64,000 bases of DNA, from positions 9,362,001 through 9,426,000 of the forward strand of contig OY754475.1 of assembly GCA_963575645.1 (NCBI GenBank), in the 5' to 3' direction. A program made the position numbers and the translations under genes. Every line of letters begins with the position of its first letter. Position 1 is the stretch's first letter. This stretch comes from Xanthostigma xanthostigma (lineage: Eukaryota; Arthropoda; Insecta; Raphidioptera; Raphidiidae). Below, one piece after another: positions 10,668 through 21,908 of the stretch. The notes beneath the pieces were generated by a model. The model had not been told where the DNA came from and did not search any database. It saw only the letters and a list, made by a program, of their open reading frames with translations.

Positions 10668-11314
10668 AAAATTCCAGCCAATTGGGCGACGGGACCATTC
10701 CAACTTCAAAAATGTTGACATTTGATATATAGATTAATAAAGGAAATAAAATTTCTGATATCGCGTGAGGTGATGCGGGTAATGGCTAGTTTTCAATATG
10801 ATATTTGCTATTCGTTGCCATGGTTACCTACAGAATATGTCCACGTCATGTAAAAATTAATCAAGGCATGCCTAACTAGTTTATTTCTGACAGACCCATA
10901 AACAAAAGAGCGGCTTTTTTTCAAAATATTTAAAACTATAAAGCTTAGAAAAACAATTTTTAACAAAACTTTCTTGAAAAAATAAATAGAATAATAAACC
11001 GTCATGAAAAGTATACCATTATTATACAAAAAACAACGTTATAGCATATATCTCTTCTGCGCATGCGTCGATTTTCCTCAAAAACAATAGGGCTCTTCAT
11101 ATTTGCATACCAAACATCCTCCCAAAATTTGGTTTCAATCCGCTCATCTGTTTGACCTGTATCGTGTTCACATATTAACAGACGCACAGAGTTTTTCCAA
11201 AAATATGTTTTTTGGACTCGGGGGACCTCAAAACGGAAAGATATTGTAAAATTTTTGAAAAGTGATTTTCGACCTAAACTAGTACCATTCCCCACTTGTG
11301 GGTTGGAATGGTAA
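10668..11314 (-). repeat. Family A repeat, copy 1 (about 650 bp)
   Basis: Family A is the most abundant repeat here (full copies at 21287, 37341, 46078 and 56374, and fragments elsewhere). The forward consensus starts near ACCATTCCAACCCACAAGTG, contains ACCAAATTTTGGGAGGATG, TATGCAAATATGAAGAGCC and ATGGCAACGAATAGC, and ends GTTGGAATGGTCCCGTCG. ACCATTCCAAC/GTTGGAATGGT therefore marks both ends in inverted order. A 97-codon reverse frame shared with copy 3 starts with GTG, not ATG, and is not called a gene. Confidence 0.85.
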
Positions 11315-12025
11315 AATATATTATTTTATTCTACTTCAAAACTTTAGATGCACATCACATCACTTAAATTTTAAAAACGTTAGGGCTTTGTACGCAAACA
11401 AGAATGTTGCAGTAATTTTTTTAACACATTACTTTCAAGTCGCGCCTAAAGAAAATTTACGAATAATCCCGTTCTCCCCTATTTACTAGCAGAACTACTT
11501 TGCATACAGTAAGTCCACTTTCTCACTGAATATATTCAACAAATTCTCTAAAAATTCGCCCGTTTTTGCGTGAGTCCCGAACAAGCCGATAAAATTAAAA
11601 CATTTGTTCGCGTAATAAACGGATTTTAGAATTTGAGTTAGCTATACGAGTTATGATTGTGCAAAGATGCCGTTTGACGGTATTCGAGACGACGGCGGTG
11701 GAGGTAACGTGACGGTGGTGGAGGTGACGTGACGGGGGATAAGAATATCGCTTTTGACAGATCCGCGTGCGGCGACAATGGTACACATCTTATTCAAACT
11801 AAGCCACTTGAAACTGTCAACCTTGTGCAGTAGTGCCTGCGTCATCTCTCATATACGCCGGTCCACAATCTAAAGGGTGCGGTCGCAATACAAAATCATA
11901 TCAATACAGGTAAATGAAATAGAAGAGATTGTCTGTCAGCTTCCAAATACATTTTTATAACTACTTTTCATGCCTGTATAAAATAACTATTTTTCGCTCT
12001 AGTGCGCAAAATAAAACAAAAGTAA
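11315..12025. other. Unassigned DNA
   Basis: Around 11690-11740 is a short GGAGGTGACGTGACGG-type imperfect tandem duplication. Nothing else is recognised. Confidence 0.45.
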
Positions 12026-12120
12026 AGGCCGCTGCACATGAGGCTAGAAACACTGCTTGGAGTTCTGCTGGCCGGTAGGCTAGGTAAGAAGCTGTAGCCT
12101 GCTAGCTCACAAGATAGGTT
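12026..12120 (+). repeat. Family O terminal repeat, copy 1
   Basis: GGCCGCTGCACATGAGGCTA followed by GAAACACTG and CTAGCTCACAAGAT. The same order occurs at 28302-28415. Shorter relatives are at 19955 (-), 24412 (-) and 28934 (+). It looks like the end of a DNA transposon. Confidence 0.6.
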
Positions 12121-12373
12121 TTTTGATACTTCACAGTTTTTTTTGTTTGCTTTTGAGCTAATAGCTTTGAGTAAATTCTATGAGATGTCGCTGTATGTTA
12201 CTAAAACGATTTTTTTTGAGAAAACACCGTAATTTTGTACAAAATATTTAATATAAACTATCCTATAGCGTAAGGTGGCTTAAGCAAGACACATTTACAA
12301 AATTTCATTAAAATCGGTTCGGTGGTTTCGGAGATTAGCGCGGACGAACATCGTGATATAAATATATAAAAAT
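12121..12373 (+). repeat. Family T unit and Helitron-like motif
   Basis: GAGCTAATAGCTTTGAGTAA through TTTGTAC (to about 12242) matches the last unit of the tandem family T block at 45064-45310. 12298-12345 holds the AAATCGGTTCGGTGGTTTCG motif typical of the Helitron-like group here. Confidence 0.55.
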
Positions 12374-12560
12374 AAATAAAATTGTCGACCAATTTTTCTC
12401 AGACCATATATTGACAAATAATAATAAAAATACAAATCATCTTATTTTATATTGATTTGTATTTTTATTATTTTTTGTCAATATATCGAATGGTCTGAGA
12501 AAAATTGGTCGACAATTTTATTTATTTGAAGAGTTCTATTCAGACGTTAATCAAAGATTT
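12374..12560. mobile_element. Penelope-like terminal repeats as a hairpin
   Basis: AATAAATAAAATTGTCGACC at 12374 and its complement at about 12511-12530 are the two sides of a near-perfect inverted repeat of about 60-bp arms with a 30-40 bp centre. Each arm equals the terminal repeat of the element at 25008-25667. The flank at 12531-12560 (GAAGAGTTCTATTCAGACGT) also matches that element. Confidence 0.8.
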
Positions 12561-13420
12561 GAATATATAAAAATGATTATCTAACTTATTAATACTTTCA
12601 AAAACGAAAAAACACAGATAAATAATTATTTTTCATCATGAATTTTTTACAATAATCAGTGAAAAAGGGGATAATAATTAATTAACCGTGTTACTTTAGG
12701 TACAGGAATTGTTTATTGGGTTCCGATGTAGAAAACCAACTTCTGAATCTACCGTACATCAAAGCATAAGTATAAATGGTATAATTTTGGAGCGTGAGAC
12801 GTTCTCTAGACACGTTTACGTAACAAATCATCCTGTATACACGTTACACACCCTGCCTATATGCCACATACTTTGCTACAGTCTACCTTGCCGTCATTTC
12901 ACTATACTCTGTATAACTGTGTGTATGTGTGTAAAACAGATGTGACTTTCTCTACTTACAACTACACCAATATAAAACTGTGGGTTTCGAAACTCAAGCA
13001 TAGTGTCATCTCACACGGCGATTACACGGACTCGATGATTTGGATGTTTCGAAACCATATTTAAGGTAGTAGGTATAAGCACCAAGGCAATTTTAAATAA
13101 AAGGCTTATTTTTTTATATGAAGTTGGACTAAGTCTAAACCAATTCTGAAAACTTTAGGGAGGGGTTGCCCGATTATTTAAATAAATAAATGACTTCAAA
13201 AGTAGGCATATTTAACATTGGCTTTATGGTAAAACGGCAGATGGATGATATGTTTCCATTGATTTCTCCAAAACTAGTCGGTGGAAATTTAAAAAAAAAA
13301 AAAGTAAATTAAAGTAAACCCTTAATAAATTATTGAAAACAAAAAAAAACCGTTGTGCCCGACTAATTAAAAAGATATTTAATCTTTTTAATTAAAATTA
13401 ATTAAAATTAAAATTAAATT
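12561..13420. other. Unassigned DNA
   Basis: AT-rich. Two overlapping short ORFs at 12709-12945 and 12861-13064 show no domain. 13375-13420 is built of AATTAAAATT repeats. Confidence 0.45.
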
Positions 13421-14046
13421 TAGTGATGTGCCGGATATCCGTATCCGTATCCGTATCCGCGGATATCCGAGGGAGAAGAAAGATCCGTACCCGTATCCGA
13501 CTCCGCGGATCTTGAAACCAAATATCCGTGTCCGTTAGTTTTATGGTGGATCTTTTACCTTATTAATTTTCAATTCATACATGAAATTTTATATACCTAT
13601 ATAGGTGGTTAGGTAATAATGAAAAACTGTTAAATTCCATTCAGATTATTTTTTATTTCTTAAAATCGTATTTGGCACCTTTATATTGCAAAAATTTATC
13701 GTATAGTGAGTACCATACCAATAGTACATAACTCAAAGGTACTAATAAAAAACTATCTTTATAATGAGATATTGCATATCGATCTTTGGAAAGAGACAAT
13801 CTGTTATGAGAGTTAACTCTTAAAGAAGTCAATAACTTTTTCCCATAACAGTCTCTTTCCAAAGGTCGATGTGCAATATTTACCGCCGCGTACTCTAAGA
13901 AAGTTAAGATCCGTATCCGTATCCGTATCCGCGGATCTTGAAACCAAATATCCGTCCGTATCCGTATCCGCGGATCTTGAAACCAACTATCCGTATTCAG
14001 ATCCGTATCCGCGGATATGCATTGTTAACGATCTGGCACATCACTA
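13421..14046. mobile_element. hAT-like MITE with ATCCGT hexamer blocks (626 bp)
   Basis: The ends are TAGTGATGTGCCGGAT (13421) and the complement of TAGTGATGTGCCAGAT (to 14046), which fits the TARNG start of Ac-type hAT elements. Both flanks inside the ends are runs of ATCCGT and CCGCGGAT motifs. The centre has a foldback: the segment at 13768-13815 (with GGAAAGAGACAATCTGTTAT) pairs with 13848-13881. Eight-base flanks (ATTAAATT, CACTAAAT) are only partly alike. No ORF. Confidence 0.75.
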
Positions 14047-15460
14047 CACTAAATGCACTACCTCATCACTATATGAAACTAGACAACTTGAGTGGGGAAT
14101 CCCCGTTAAATGTATTTATTTGTTGTCCTTATTACACTAATGTTAATCACTATCAGTTCTAATTGTTTCATTTCAATTGACAGCTAAAAGCGCAAAGAAT
14201 ATGACTACTCAAAGTTAAATAGTATACAGTAAATAGCATAAATTATAAATTTTATTCGATATAGGTACCTACTTTAAATTTATACTTGTATGAGATTAAC
14301 TGTTGAAAGTACGGGATATTTAGCTACACTGATACGAGAAAAAAATCCGTCATCTGGCGACCCTGCACTAATAAGTGTTTCATAGTCGAGTTTAGCGATA
14401 ACGAAGCGCTGTTTTGTGCTGGATTTTATAAACCGACGGCAGAGTATCATGCACGCAGCACAGCGAGAGAGACTAGTAGACTATGCGTTACATAGCACCA
14501 GCTACCACCGCGTGTATAGACAACATACACCAACCCTTCCTAATGTTGTTCTGACCTACTTTATATACAGCTCGGTACCTCGGCACACTTTCATTTACTG
14601 TTTTGGTTTTCTGTACACACAGAGAAGCAGAGATATGATTATACTACCTATACTATGTTTATATCATGCACACAATGAGTGATTCTATTGCAGATTCAAG
14701 AGCAATATTTTATATTTTTTTTAAGCGCGGCAATGCAGAGTACAGTATAACGCTTGACTCGATGGCTTATAACCTACAATCTCTCGTTTAGATGCTAAGA
14801 TGTTGGAATTCAAACTCGGGTTTAGACACCTTAACTTGATATTTGATGAGACTCGGGATCATATTGCTGTGGTTGATTTTTCACTTCAAGCACTTCAAGA
14901 ATAAATGTCAAAAAAATACATTTTGGATCCAGTAATATTGATTATTGGAAACATTAAATATCTCCTTAAAAATACTTCACCAAATCCTCGCCTAAAAACG
15001 GTTACAGCTCTTCCGATGCTATTTTTAAAAGCTTAAGGGTTCGTGCAAGAATCACACTACAGATCCTACAGGCGCAAAATTGAGAGAAAAAAATCCTGGG
15101 AATATTTACATTTTAGAAAAAAAAAATATTGTCTGAAGACACAAGTAATTCAAGAATTACAAGGCGCGAAATTTTACAAAATATACCCCGGCGTTATGCT
15201 TGAAGATTGGTGTATATTTTTAACGACACTTTGAGCTTAATAATATAATTTAATTAACTTAATCTAAGAAAAAAATAACAGTTGAAAACACAGAAAGGAA
15301 AAAATCATTTTAATAATTTAGGTTCATAAATATAAACTCTATGATCGTTTATTAGTCACAACCAACTTTTTTATAATTATTACCCTAAATTATTAAAAAA
15401 ATTATATTTCATTTTTGGTACATTTCAATAAAAACTTTCTTTTTATTAAAATTTTTATTA
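14047..15460. other. Unassigned DNA
   Basis: No repeated family, RNA gene or convincing exon was found. ORFs at 14416-14682 and 15043-15234 are short and featureless. The latter is lysine-rich because of A-rich DNA. Confidence 0.45.
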
Positions 15461-16018
15461 AAATAATAAACCGTTTTAAAAACTATATTATTATTATTAT
15501 ATAAAACAACATTATAAGAGATATACTCTTTTACGCATGCGCCGATGTTCCCCAAAAACAATAGGCCACTTCATATTTGCATATCAAACATCCTCCCAAA
15601 ATTTGGTTTCAATCCGCTCATCCGTGGTGTCGGAATGGTAAAAAATGTCAAAAATGACGTTTGCATCTGTCAAAGTAGGTATTATGTTCTAGTAATTAGT
15701 TATTCAAATTATTAACTCAGAAGGCGTTGCATTTCACAAATATTTGAAATGCCATCCGTTTTTGAACAAATGCAACCTTTTATTTTAAGACAGAACAAAC
15801 GTAATCTTTAAATTACTATATTAATCCGTGCAACAGAGAGAGATAACCGAAAGATGTTTGCCATCGGTTAAATCAAATTGAATTTATTTCTATATAAGTT
15901 TGTATAAAAAAACTGTTTTGGCAAATTTGAAATTCTGTTGTACGAAATTTATATAAAATTTTCTCCTCTTTCGTTTAAGACAAGTTTCGAACCAATCTGA
16001 TTTAAATTTAGTGAGTTA
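15461..16018 (-). repeat. Older family A/B composite
   Basis: 15461-15626 matches family A (CATATTTGCATATCAAACAT, TTTGGTTTCAATCCGCTCAT). 15627-16018 matches family B in reverse (GGCGTTGCATTTCACAAA, TCCTCTTTCGTTTAAGAC). Families A and B share the segment around ACCAAATTTTGGGAGG, and here both outer parts are present on one molecule, as expected if B arose by recombination with an A-like sequence. Confidence 0.65.
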
Positions 16019-16639
16019 TAAGCGACAAACTTCGTTTTTTCTTTATTGCTCCCCTTTGGGGTCAAAATTAAAAAATCGGGCGACGTTAGGATTTAAGTTA
16101 CCCGGAGACGAATCGAATAAAAAAAAGTTTTTTAAAATCGGTTAAGGCGTTTGGGCTGTACGCTGGATACAAAAAGCGTGACTCACAGATTCACAGACAA
16201 AGCGAGTACATATAAGGCGCTTTAGCTTACGCTAATCGCGCCTAAAAATAGAAATGACGTAGTCTTTAACACGTAACCAATTTTTTTTTCAAAAATTTCA
16301 CCTGCGTTATCCTTAATTTATTGATTTTTTCTCTACAGCCGCGCCTAATATTCACTAAATAATCTGTTAGTTTGCATATGACCTTGCCTAGCACATTCAA
16401 TGCGGGATTATTAACATTCCATTAAGGTTGTTGGGTAACAATGTCCAGAAAAAATCTAAATTTTTAATATTTTATCTATGGATATTACAAACATTTAACT
16501 AACTATTTTTAATATTGGACGTCTAGTTTTTAAGTAATTAATTATAAAAAATATCATTTTTACTATAATATATGTGGAATGAGAAACTCACCTACTCCAA
16601 CTTGGCAACCATGTGATTAAGAAATCTGAAAAAATAAAG
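16019..16639. other. Low-copy repeat tail and unassigned DNA
   Basis: 16030-16240 has the arrangement CCCCTTTGGGG, CGGGCGACG, AAAATCGGTTAAGGCGT, GACTCACAGATTCACAGAC that is usual for degraded transposon tails in moths. The remainder is unassigned. Confidence 0.4.
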
Positions 16640-16788
16640 AGAACAGGAACTTTATAAATACGTTCAACGAAAATTATTTTGAACAAAATGTATTAACAAG
16701 TTTAACATTACAGTTAGTAGTAGTTTTGTGTGCAATTGGGTTAGGATAAAACATTATTATTTTCTGAAACTTTTTTTGACGTTTATAC

Positions 16789-17438
16789 TGTTGCACGCTC
16801 CCTGTTGGGACGACTATGGGCTCCATAGAATATTCCAGACCACGACTACAACAACAATGGAAAGCAGGTAAAACCCGACCTTCTTAGAGTTGCCTGGAGA
16901 ATGCCAAGCATGTAAAAAAGGTTGAGATGCTTCTAGAACATTCGATAGGCGGGGGACGAAACTATAAAATGCAAGCGGAGTGGTTGGCAAGGCAGTCAGT
17001 TAGTTGCAGCGCGTACGTACAGTGGACTACAGACAACTGTGAAATAAATTGTTTAGTTGGTACAGCGAGGCCGAAGTAACTGCTAAGATAGAAGATAAAT
17101 GAGCTGTGTAAACCATTGAGTGCAATTATATAAATCTGGTTTTACATAAATAGCTTCTGTGTTGTAAATATAGTTAATAGACAAGTGCGAATAAGTGTAC
17201 TAGATAAACTTCAATGTGTTTGTGTGTTGTAAATATTTTGTGTACATAATTAGGACTTTATATTCTTCTGTTACTTAGTTTTCTACTTTATTATTTAGAA
17301 CCATTAATTTTGTTTCTGTTAACGTTATTATTACTGTTTGTAAAAGAAGTACACTTTCGTTGTGTGTTTAACTGTGTGTTAAACGCTTATTATTGTATAT
17401 AAATAATTTCCATCACGGACTAGAACAGTTTTGTTACA
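16789..17438 (+). mobile_element. Solo LTR, family G, copy 1 (650 bp)
   Basis: It begins TGTTGCACGCTCC and ends GTTTTGTTACA, flanked by ATAC on both sides (16785-16788, 17439-17442): a 4-bp duplication as in many Ty3/Gypsy elements. The U3 region has GAATATTC at 16828, a three-part heat-shock element TTCTAGAACATTC at 16931-16943, TATAAAA at 16963-16969 and a TCAGT initiator near 16996-17000. No internal region is present, so it is a product of LTR-LTR recombination. Relatives: 22889-23503 and 41239-41772. Confidence 0.9.
16931..17000 (+). promoter_or_regulatory. LTR promoter with heat-shock element
   Basis: TTC-TA-GAA-CA-TTC at 16931-16943 is a perfect three-pentamer binding motif for heat-shock factor. 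It is followed after 19 bp by TATAAAA and about 30 bp later by TCAGT, the arthropod initiator consensus. Confidence 0.75.
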
Positions 17439-17515
17439 ATACCAACGCCATCGGTCGGAACTATATTGGGTCAACATATTCAACAAAAAGAGCAAGGAGT
17501 ATAGTGCAATGTTTA

Positions 17516-17944
17516 ACTAACTTTTCTACCTGATATTTTGTTCGGTGAATTTAAAGTAAATTTTATTCTAATGAATAAACTTGTTCCAAGTAACTTCTAT
17601 CTTTAATAGTGTTCGGTGAATATGGGCAATACAATTATTTGAGTTACTTTTTCTAGTAACCAGCTCTATCCACAAGTATACAAAAGTCAGGTGAGTAGGC
17701 GGTTTAAACGAGGACCTTTGAGGGCTGCGCCCTGTGAGATGAGCTGCGCAGTGCATTAATACAAATTGTTATTGCAAACATAAAGGTGCATATCTAACAT
17801 TGTTTACATTAACAATAAAAGTGTTGCGGTTCCACAATATTACACAACACTCGTGTTTAAATGCTCATCACCTATACACATGCAGCGTATGTTACAGTCA
17901 TAGGCGTGCATTTACATAAAATCGTATTGGGCAGTGACCTCAGA
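17516..17944. other. Unassigned DNA
   Basis: The reverse-strand ORF at 17568-17756 has no domain. No repeat partner was found. Confidence 0.45.
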
Positions 17945-18465
17945 CTGTGATCTTATTTATTACAATCCATACTAATATCACAAATGCGAAAGTAACTGTT
18001 TGTTTGTCTGTTACGCTTTCACGGCCAGACCGCGGGGTCGATTGTGATGAAATTTAATATACAATGCTTTCGGAATAGCTAGCACATGTGCAAACACTTA
18101 AGGTAGCTGGCATTAATTTAGAAAAAAACATGTTTTCGCACGGCCAGCTGTATGTGGCTTGCTCACATGTATCGAATCCACAAAATCTTGTTTATGCAAA
18201 AATTGTAAAATAGTTGGCAAAACCAAAAGTGCACATCCCGCAAATTTTCCACTGTATGATAAAAAAATAACAATTAAAAAATATTTTTAATAAATTTAAA
18301 AAGATTTAAAAATTTAAAGAAATAAATAATTAAAAATTGAAAAAATATTTTTTTTAAGTTTGCCAAAATAAAAAAAATTAAGAACTATACATAATATAAT
18401 ATATAACTAATATCAAGTGGAATAAAATAAAACAAAATAAAAAGAAAAAAAAAGAAAAAATCAAT
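17945..18465 (+). repeat. Helitron-like start and AT-rich tract
   Basis: ATCCATACTAATATCACAAA, TGCGAAAGTAACTG, GTTTGTCTGTTACGCTTTCA at 17967-18019 is the usual opening of a large group of moth repeats with AAATTTAATA-type sequence after it. The element decays after about 18120. 18260-18460 is A/T low complexity. Confidence 0.5.
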
Positions 18466-18537
18466 GATCTCGTAAGGAATCGAACCCAGGACCTTGCCCT
18501 TGGGGATCCAACGGCATAACCATTACGCCACGGCGCC
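18466..18537 (-). pseudogene. tRNA-like sequence (SINE head or tRNA pseudogene)
   Basis: On the reverse strand GGCGCCGTGGCGTAATGG carries an A box, and GGTTCGATTCC is a perfect B box 35 bp on. The anticodon arm does not fold well, and the acceptor ends do not pair. It is followed by a long A/T-rich tail containing T-runs, so it may be a SINE of a type different from that at 9871. Confidence 0.6.
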
Positions 18538-19099
18538 CTATTACGTATAGTGGTGTTATCACGGTATAGAAGTGTAGCACTTGTTTTATGGATTACACTA
18601 TATTTACACACCAATTATTATATTGTTTTTTTTTTAAACTATTAGCTGTCAAAAATAATAAAATAAAACTGTTTATAAAAATTAAACTACTGAACACATT
18701 TTAGTGAATTTAAATAGGGTTCTGGTCTGATAGTAAACAAAGTGAATAAAATATAACCCAAGGCAATCCGACCAAAATTGCGATCTGTAGAGTCGTGACG
18801 TACGTACATACGTACATACGTACATACGTACATACGTACAGACCAACCGACAACTGCTGTTTGTGATTTTCAATTACAATTTTAATAGTATTTATGAACT
18901 CGAATTGATTTAAAAATGGTTCTGTTTTATAGATTAGAATCTCCTCTTTTCAAAAAGCTTCAATTTGAATGGATTTCGTGTGAAATTAACTTAGATATAA
19001 CTTCTTATATGAACGAAAGTCAGCTCTGACGCACAAAGCGATAATAAAGCACATACCGCTAGTTTAGCGGTATGTGCAACAAAAAAAAAAATAATAATA
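18538..19099. repeat. Unassigned DNA with (ACGTACAT)n microsatellite
   Basis: 18795-18840 is an ACGTACAT tandem array of about 5 units. A small foldback, CATACCGCTAG/CTAGCGGTATG, lies near 19051-19075. The ORFs here are by-products. Confidence 0.7.
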
Positions 19100-19162
19100 A
19101 TGGGTGACCGCCGGGATCGACCCTATGACCTTTCGGTTACCTCGTCGCCAGCTTAGCGTAAT
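19100..19162 (-). pseudogene. Possible second tRNA-derived SINE head
   Basis: The reverse strand reads TAAGCTGGCGACGAGG, then GGTCGATCCCGGCGG, a B-box-like motif, then an (ATT)n tail at 19090-19102. The A box is poor. Only one copy is seen in the window. Confidence 0.35.
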
Positions 19163-20040
19163 GTTCTACAGCCGGCTTTTGTTGTATACGATACATTGTA
19201 ATACGTCCGTTACATTTTCAATCTCAGGATTCAATTTTTCCCTATACTGTGCCAAAAGAAGTTTGACCCATCAAAAAGTATACTAACTGTATACGCCACT
19301 GATATCATCCCCGTTCTGAACGCAATTACACAACACGTAACCGTTGTGTTATCAATTAAATATTAAATGCTTTCATTGTCGCCTCACTTGCCCATCTCTT
19401 GGTTATTTTATTGTGATTACATTTTTAAAATTGCCGCCAACGTCAATGTAGATATCAAATGTTTTTTTTTTTTATTTTTACATTTTTTTTTAATATTCCA
19501 CAAATCACTGTCATGTATCGAAAGAATATTCGTTTTTTGTTAAATGTTTAAAAATAACAAATATGTAAGCCTCATCCACGCAAGCTCACGGAGGAAGTGA
19601 AACTTCTTTTGATATTGTTTGCTACAGCTGAAATTAAGTAGTTAACGTTCGGCAAATTCTGGTTTGTAAGTGGCTAAAGTTTGACATTTTGCCTTCTTAA
19701 TGAAGCAAGTTTTGTTACATAAACTCTCTCTCTCTTTTTTATATTATTGACAAAATTAGTTTTCGTTAGCTACGCTGAAAAAATGAATGTTGTTATTATT
19801 TTGGAAAAATTTAATTGATTAATTTCTTCTCTTATAAAGAAAACATCATTTTACGAATTATTTATAATTCAAATAAAGCGTTTTATTTTTTTTTAAGTAA
19901 GAACTTAATAGTGCTTACATTACAAACGGCGTCCGACAAACAATCCAACTCCAAAAGAGCACACTTGACACCTAGCAGATAAATCTAGCAAGGAATCTAG
20001 CGGCAAAACCAGCCTCGGGGGCAACGGCCTTTAAGTAGCT
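19163..20040. repeat. Unassigned DNA with family N and family O fragments
   Basis: 19855-19915 (ATAAAGCGTTTTATTTTTTT, AAGTAAGAACTTAATAG) recurs inverted at 27440-27500. 19955-20035 is a reverse family O end (AATCTAGCGGCAAAACCAGC, CAACGGCCTTTAAG). Confidence 0.5.
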
Positions 20041-20262
20041 GGCAAGCATGTTTTGGTTAATTTTTACATGTGAAACCATATTATGTAACCATGCAAACGA
20101 AAAACAAACATCGTAATACTTATTACTAAACATTACCCGCGTCACTGTACCTACGCGTAACATAAATTTTATTTTCTTTACTATAGTGTGTCAAATGTCA
20201 GTATTTTTGAATTTGAAATAATCCTGTCGCCCAATTGTCTGGAATTTTTGCACTAAAGATGC
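20041..20262 (+). repeat. Family A fragment
   Basis: Degenerate 3' part of family A (AAGCATG, TTAATTTTTACATG, CATTACCCGCGTCAC, CTGTCGCCCAATTGTCTGGA). It directly follows a family O end. Confidence 0.7.
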
Positions 20263-21286
20263 AAAATTTGCATCTAAATTGACATTTATAGAATAAGTAT
20301 ATTATCTATTTTGATATTATATTATATGACTAGCTGCTCCCCGCGGTTCCGCACGCGATTGTGATGAAACACGGTAGCGACAAAAGTAGTGGAGCTTTCG
20401 GCTATATATATATATTATATATAGAGGAACAAATAAAAAATACCTAAGCAAACAAAAAAGTATAATCTAACTGCTAAAAAACAATTATTTAAACAGCTCG
20501 TTGACACACCACCATCCGCAAGAGCCCGCTCACTTATTGTGAGCCCGCGCGACAGGCAGCCTTTGTGGATATCAAGTCGTTGGAGGGGGAAGCAGTGAGT
20601 GGAAGTTTCGGGTTAAAGTCCCGACAGTAACATTGTTGGAAAATAAATTTTTCTTATATAGTATTGTAACTGTAACAATGTGAAATCGAATTATTGACAT
20701 TATTTTTTTTTCAATGCGAATTTATTTTGACGAACTACAGTTTTTAATAGCCTAGGTTACTCCTTATAAACATTAGCTATCTGCAGTGAAAGTTCCGTCA
20801 AAATCGGTCCAGTCGTTTCGAAGATTAGACGGAATAAAAAGACAGACGGACAAAAACTTTAAAAACTGTTTTTTTATTATAAGTAACTTTCATATGCATT
20901 TAGTAAAAAGCTGTTATTTTGGCATTACAAACGGACACTCCAATTTTTATTTATCTGTATAGATTTGTCTTTGTTCCAACAGTTGGAGCACAAGAAGTTT
21001 GACTTAGAAAAGCGGCCTTATCATTTTTAAATTTAAATCTGTTCACTATTGAATATCGCGGATTCGTGTTTTGCCCTATGATGGAATAATTAAATCCTTA
21101 ATGCAATTTTCCCATCAAATTATTATCAACAAGCGCACACAACCCGTCAACAGAGGATAAACAATGGATGGTTTATGACGAGTGACGTCACTCGCACGCT
21201 CCGATTCCTACACTGCATCCTGTTTACCTCCACGCGATGACCGAACACGCCGAGCCATTCTCGACGTCTAAGTTTCAATATAATAT
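20263..21286. other. Degraded Helitron-like material and unassigned DNA
   Basis: 20330-20360 (CTAGCTGCTCCCCGCGGTTC) is a reverse-strand terminus of the CTAG-ending group. 20785-20860 has AAAATCGGTCCAGTCGTTTC and an AAAAGACAGACGGAC tail. 20505-20640 is GC-rich and unassigned. Confidence 0.45.
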
Positions 21287-21908
21287 TTACCATTCCAACC
21301 CACAAGTGGGGAATGGTACTACTAGTTTAGGTCCAAAATCAACTTTTCAAAATATCTTTTCGATTTGAGGTCTTCCGAATCCAAAAAACATATTGTGCAT
21401 CTGTTTATCTGTTAATCTGTTTGTCTGTGAGCACAATACAGGTCAAATGGTTGAACGAATTGAAACCAAATTTTAGGATGATGTATGATGCAAATATGAA
21501 GAGCCCTATTGTTTTTGGGGAAAATCGGCTCTGAAGAGATATATACTATAACGTTGTTTTTTATATAATAATGGTATGCTTTTTATAACGGTTTATCATT
21601 CTATTTTTTCAAGAAAGTTTCGTTAAAAATTTTGAAAATAAAAAAAAACCAGCTGCTCTTTTGTTTTGTAGATCTGTCAGAAATAAACTAGTTAAACATG
21701 CTTTAATTAATTTTTATATGACGTGGAATATATTATATAGGTAACCATTGCAACGAATAGCAATATCATATAGAATACTAGCCATTACCTGCGTCTCCTC
21801 ATGCGATATCAGAAATTTTATTTCCTTTATTATAGGTAGGTACTATATCAAATGTCAACATTTTTGGAGTTGGAATGGTCCCGTCATCCAATTGGCTGAA
21901 ATTTTTTA
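21287..21908 (+). repeat. Family A repeat, copy 2
   Basis: Complete in forward orientation, from TTACCATTCCAACCCACAAG to TTGGAATGGTCCCGTCATCC. It is useful as a reference for the interruptions in copies 4 and 5. Confidence 0.85.

Larger units (their letters stand above)
16640..17515 (+). repeat. Family F repeat, copy 2, split by a solo LTR
   Basis: 16690-16788 (TTTTGTGTGCAATTGGGTTA to TTTTTTTGACGTTTATAC) and 17439-17515 (AACGCCATCGGTCGG, AACAAAAAGAGCAAGG) are continuous in the reverse complement of 40235-40400. That copy is the empty site for the LTR. Confidence 0.85.

Noticed and set aside
11002..11295. 97-codon reverse ORF, similar to one at 37673-37966
   Set aside because: It lies inside family A, starts with GTG rather than ATG, and is broken in the other copies. 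The similarity reflects repeat copies, not a protein gene.
16789..17438. Complete LTR retrotransposon
   Set aside because: A single LTR with matching 4-bp flanks on both sides and no gag or pol nearby; it is a solo LTR.
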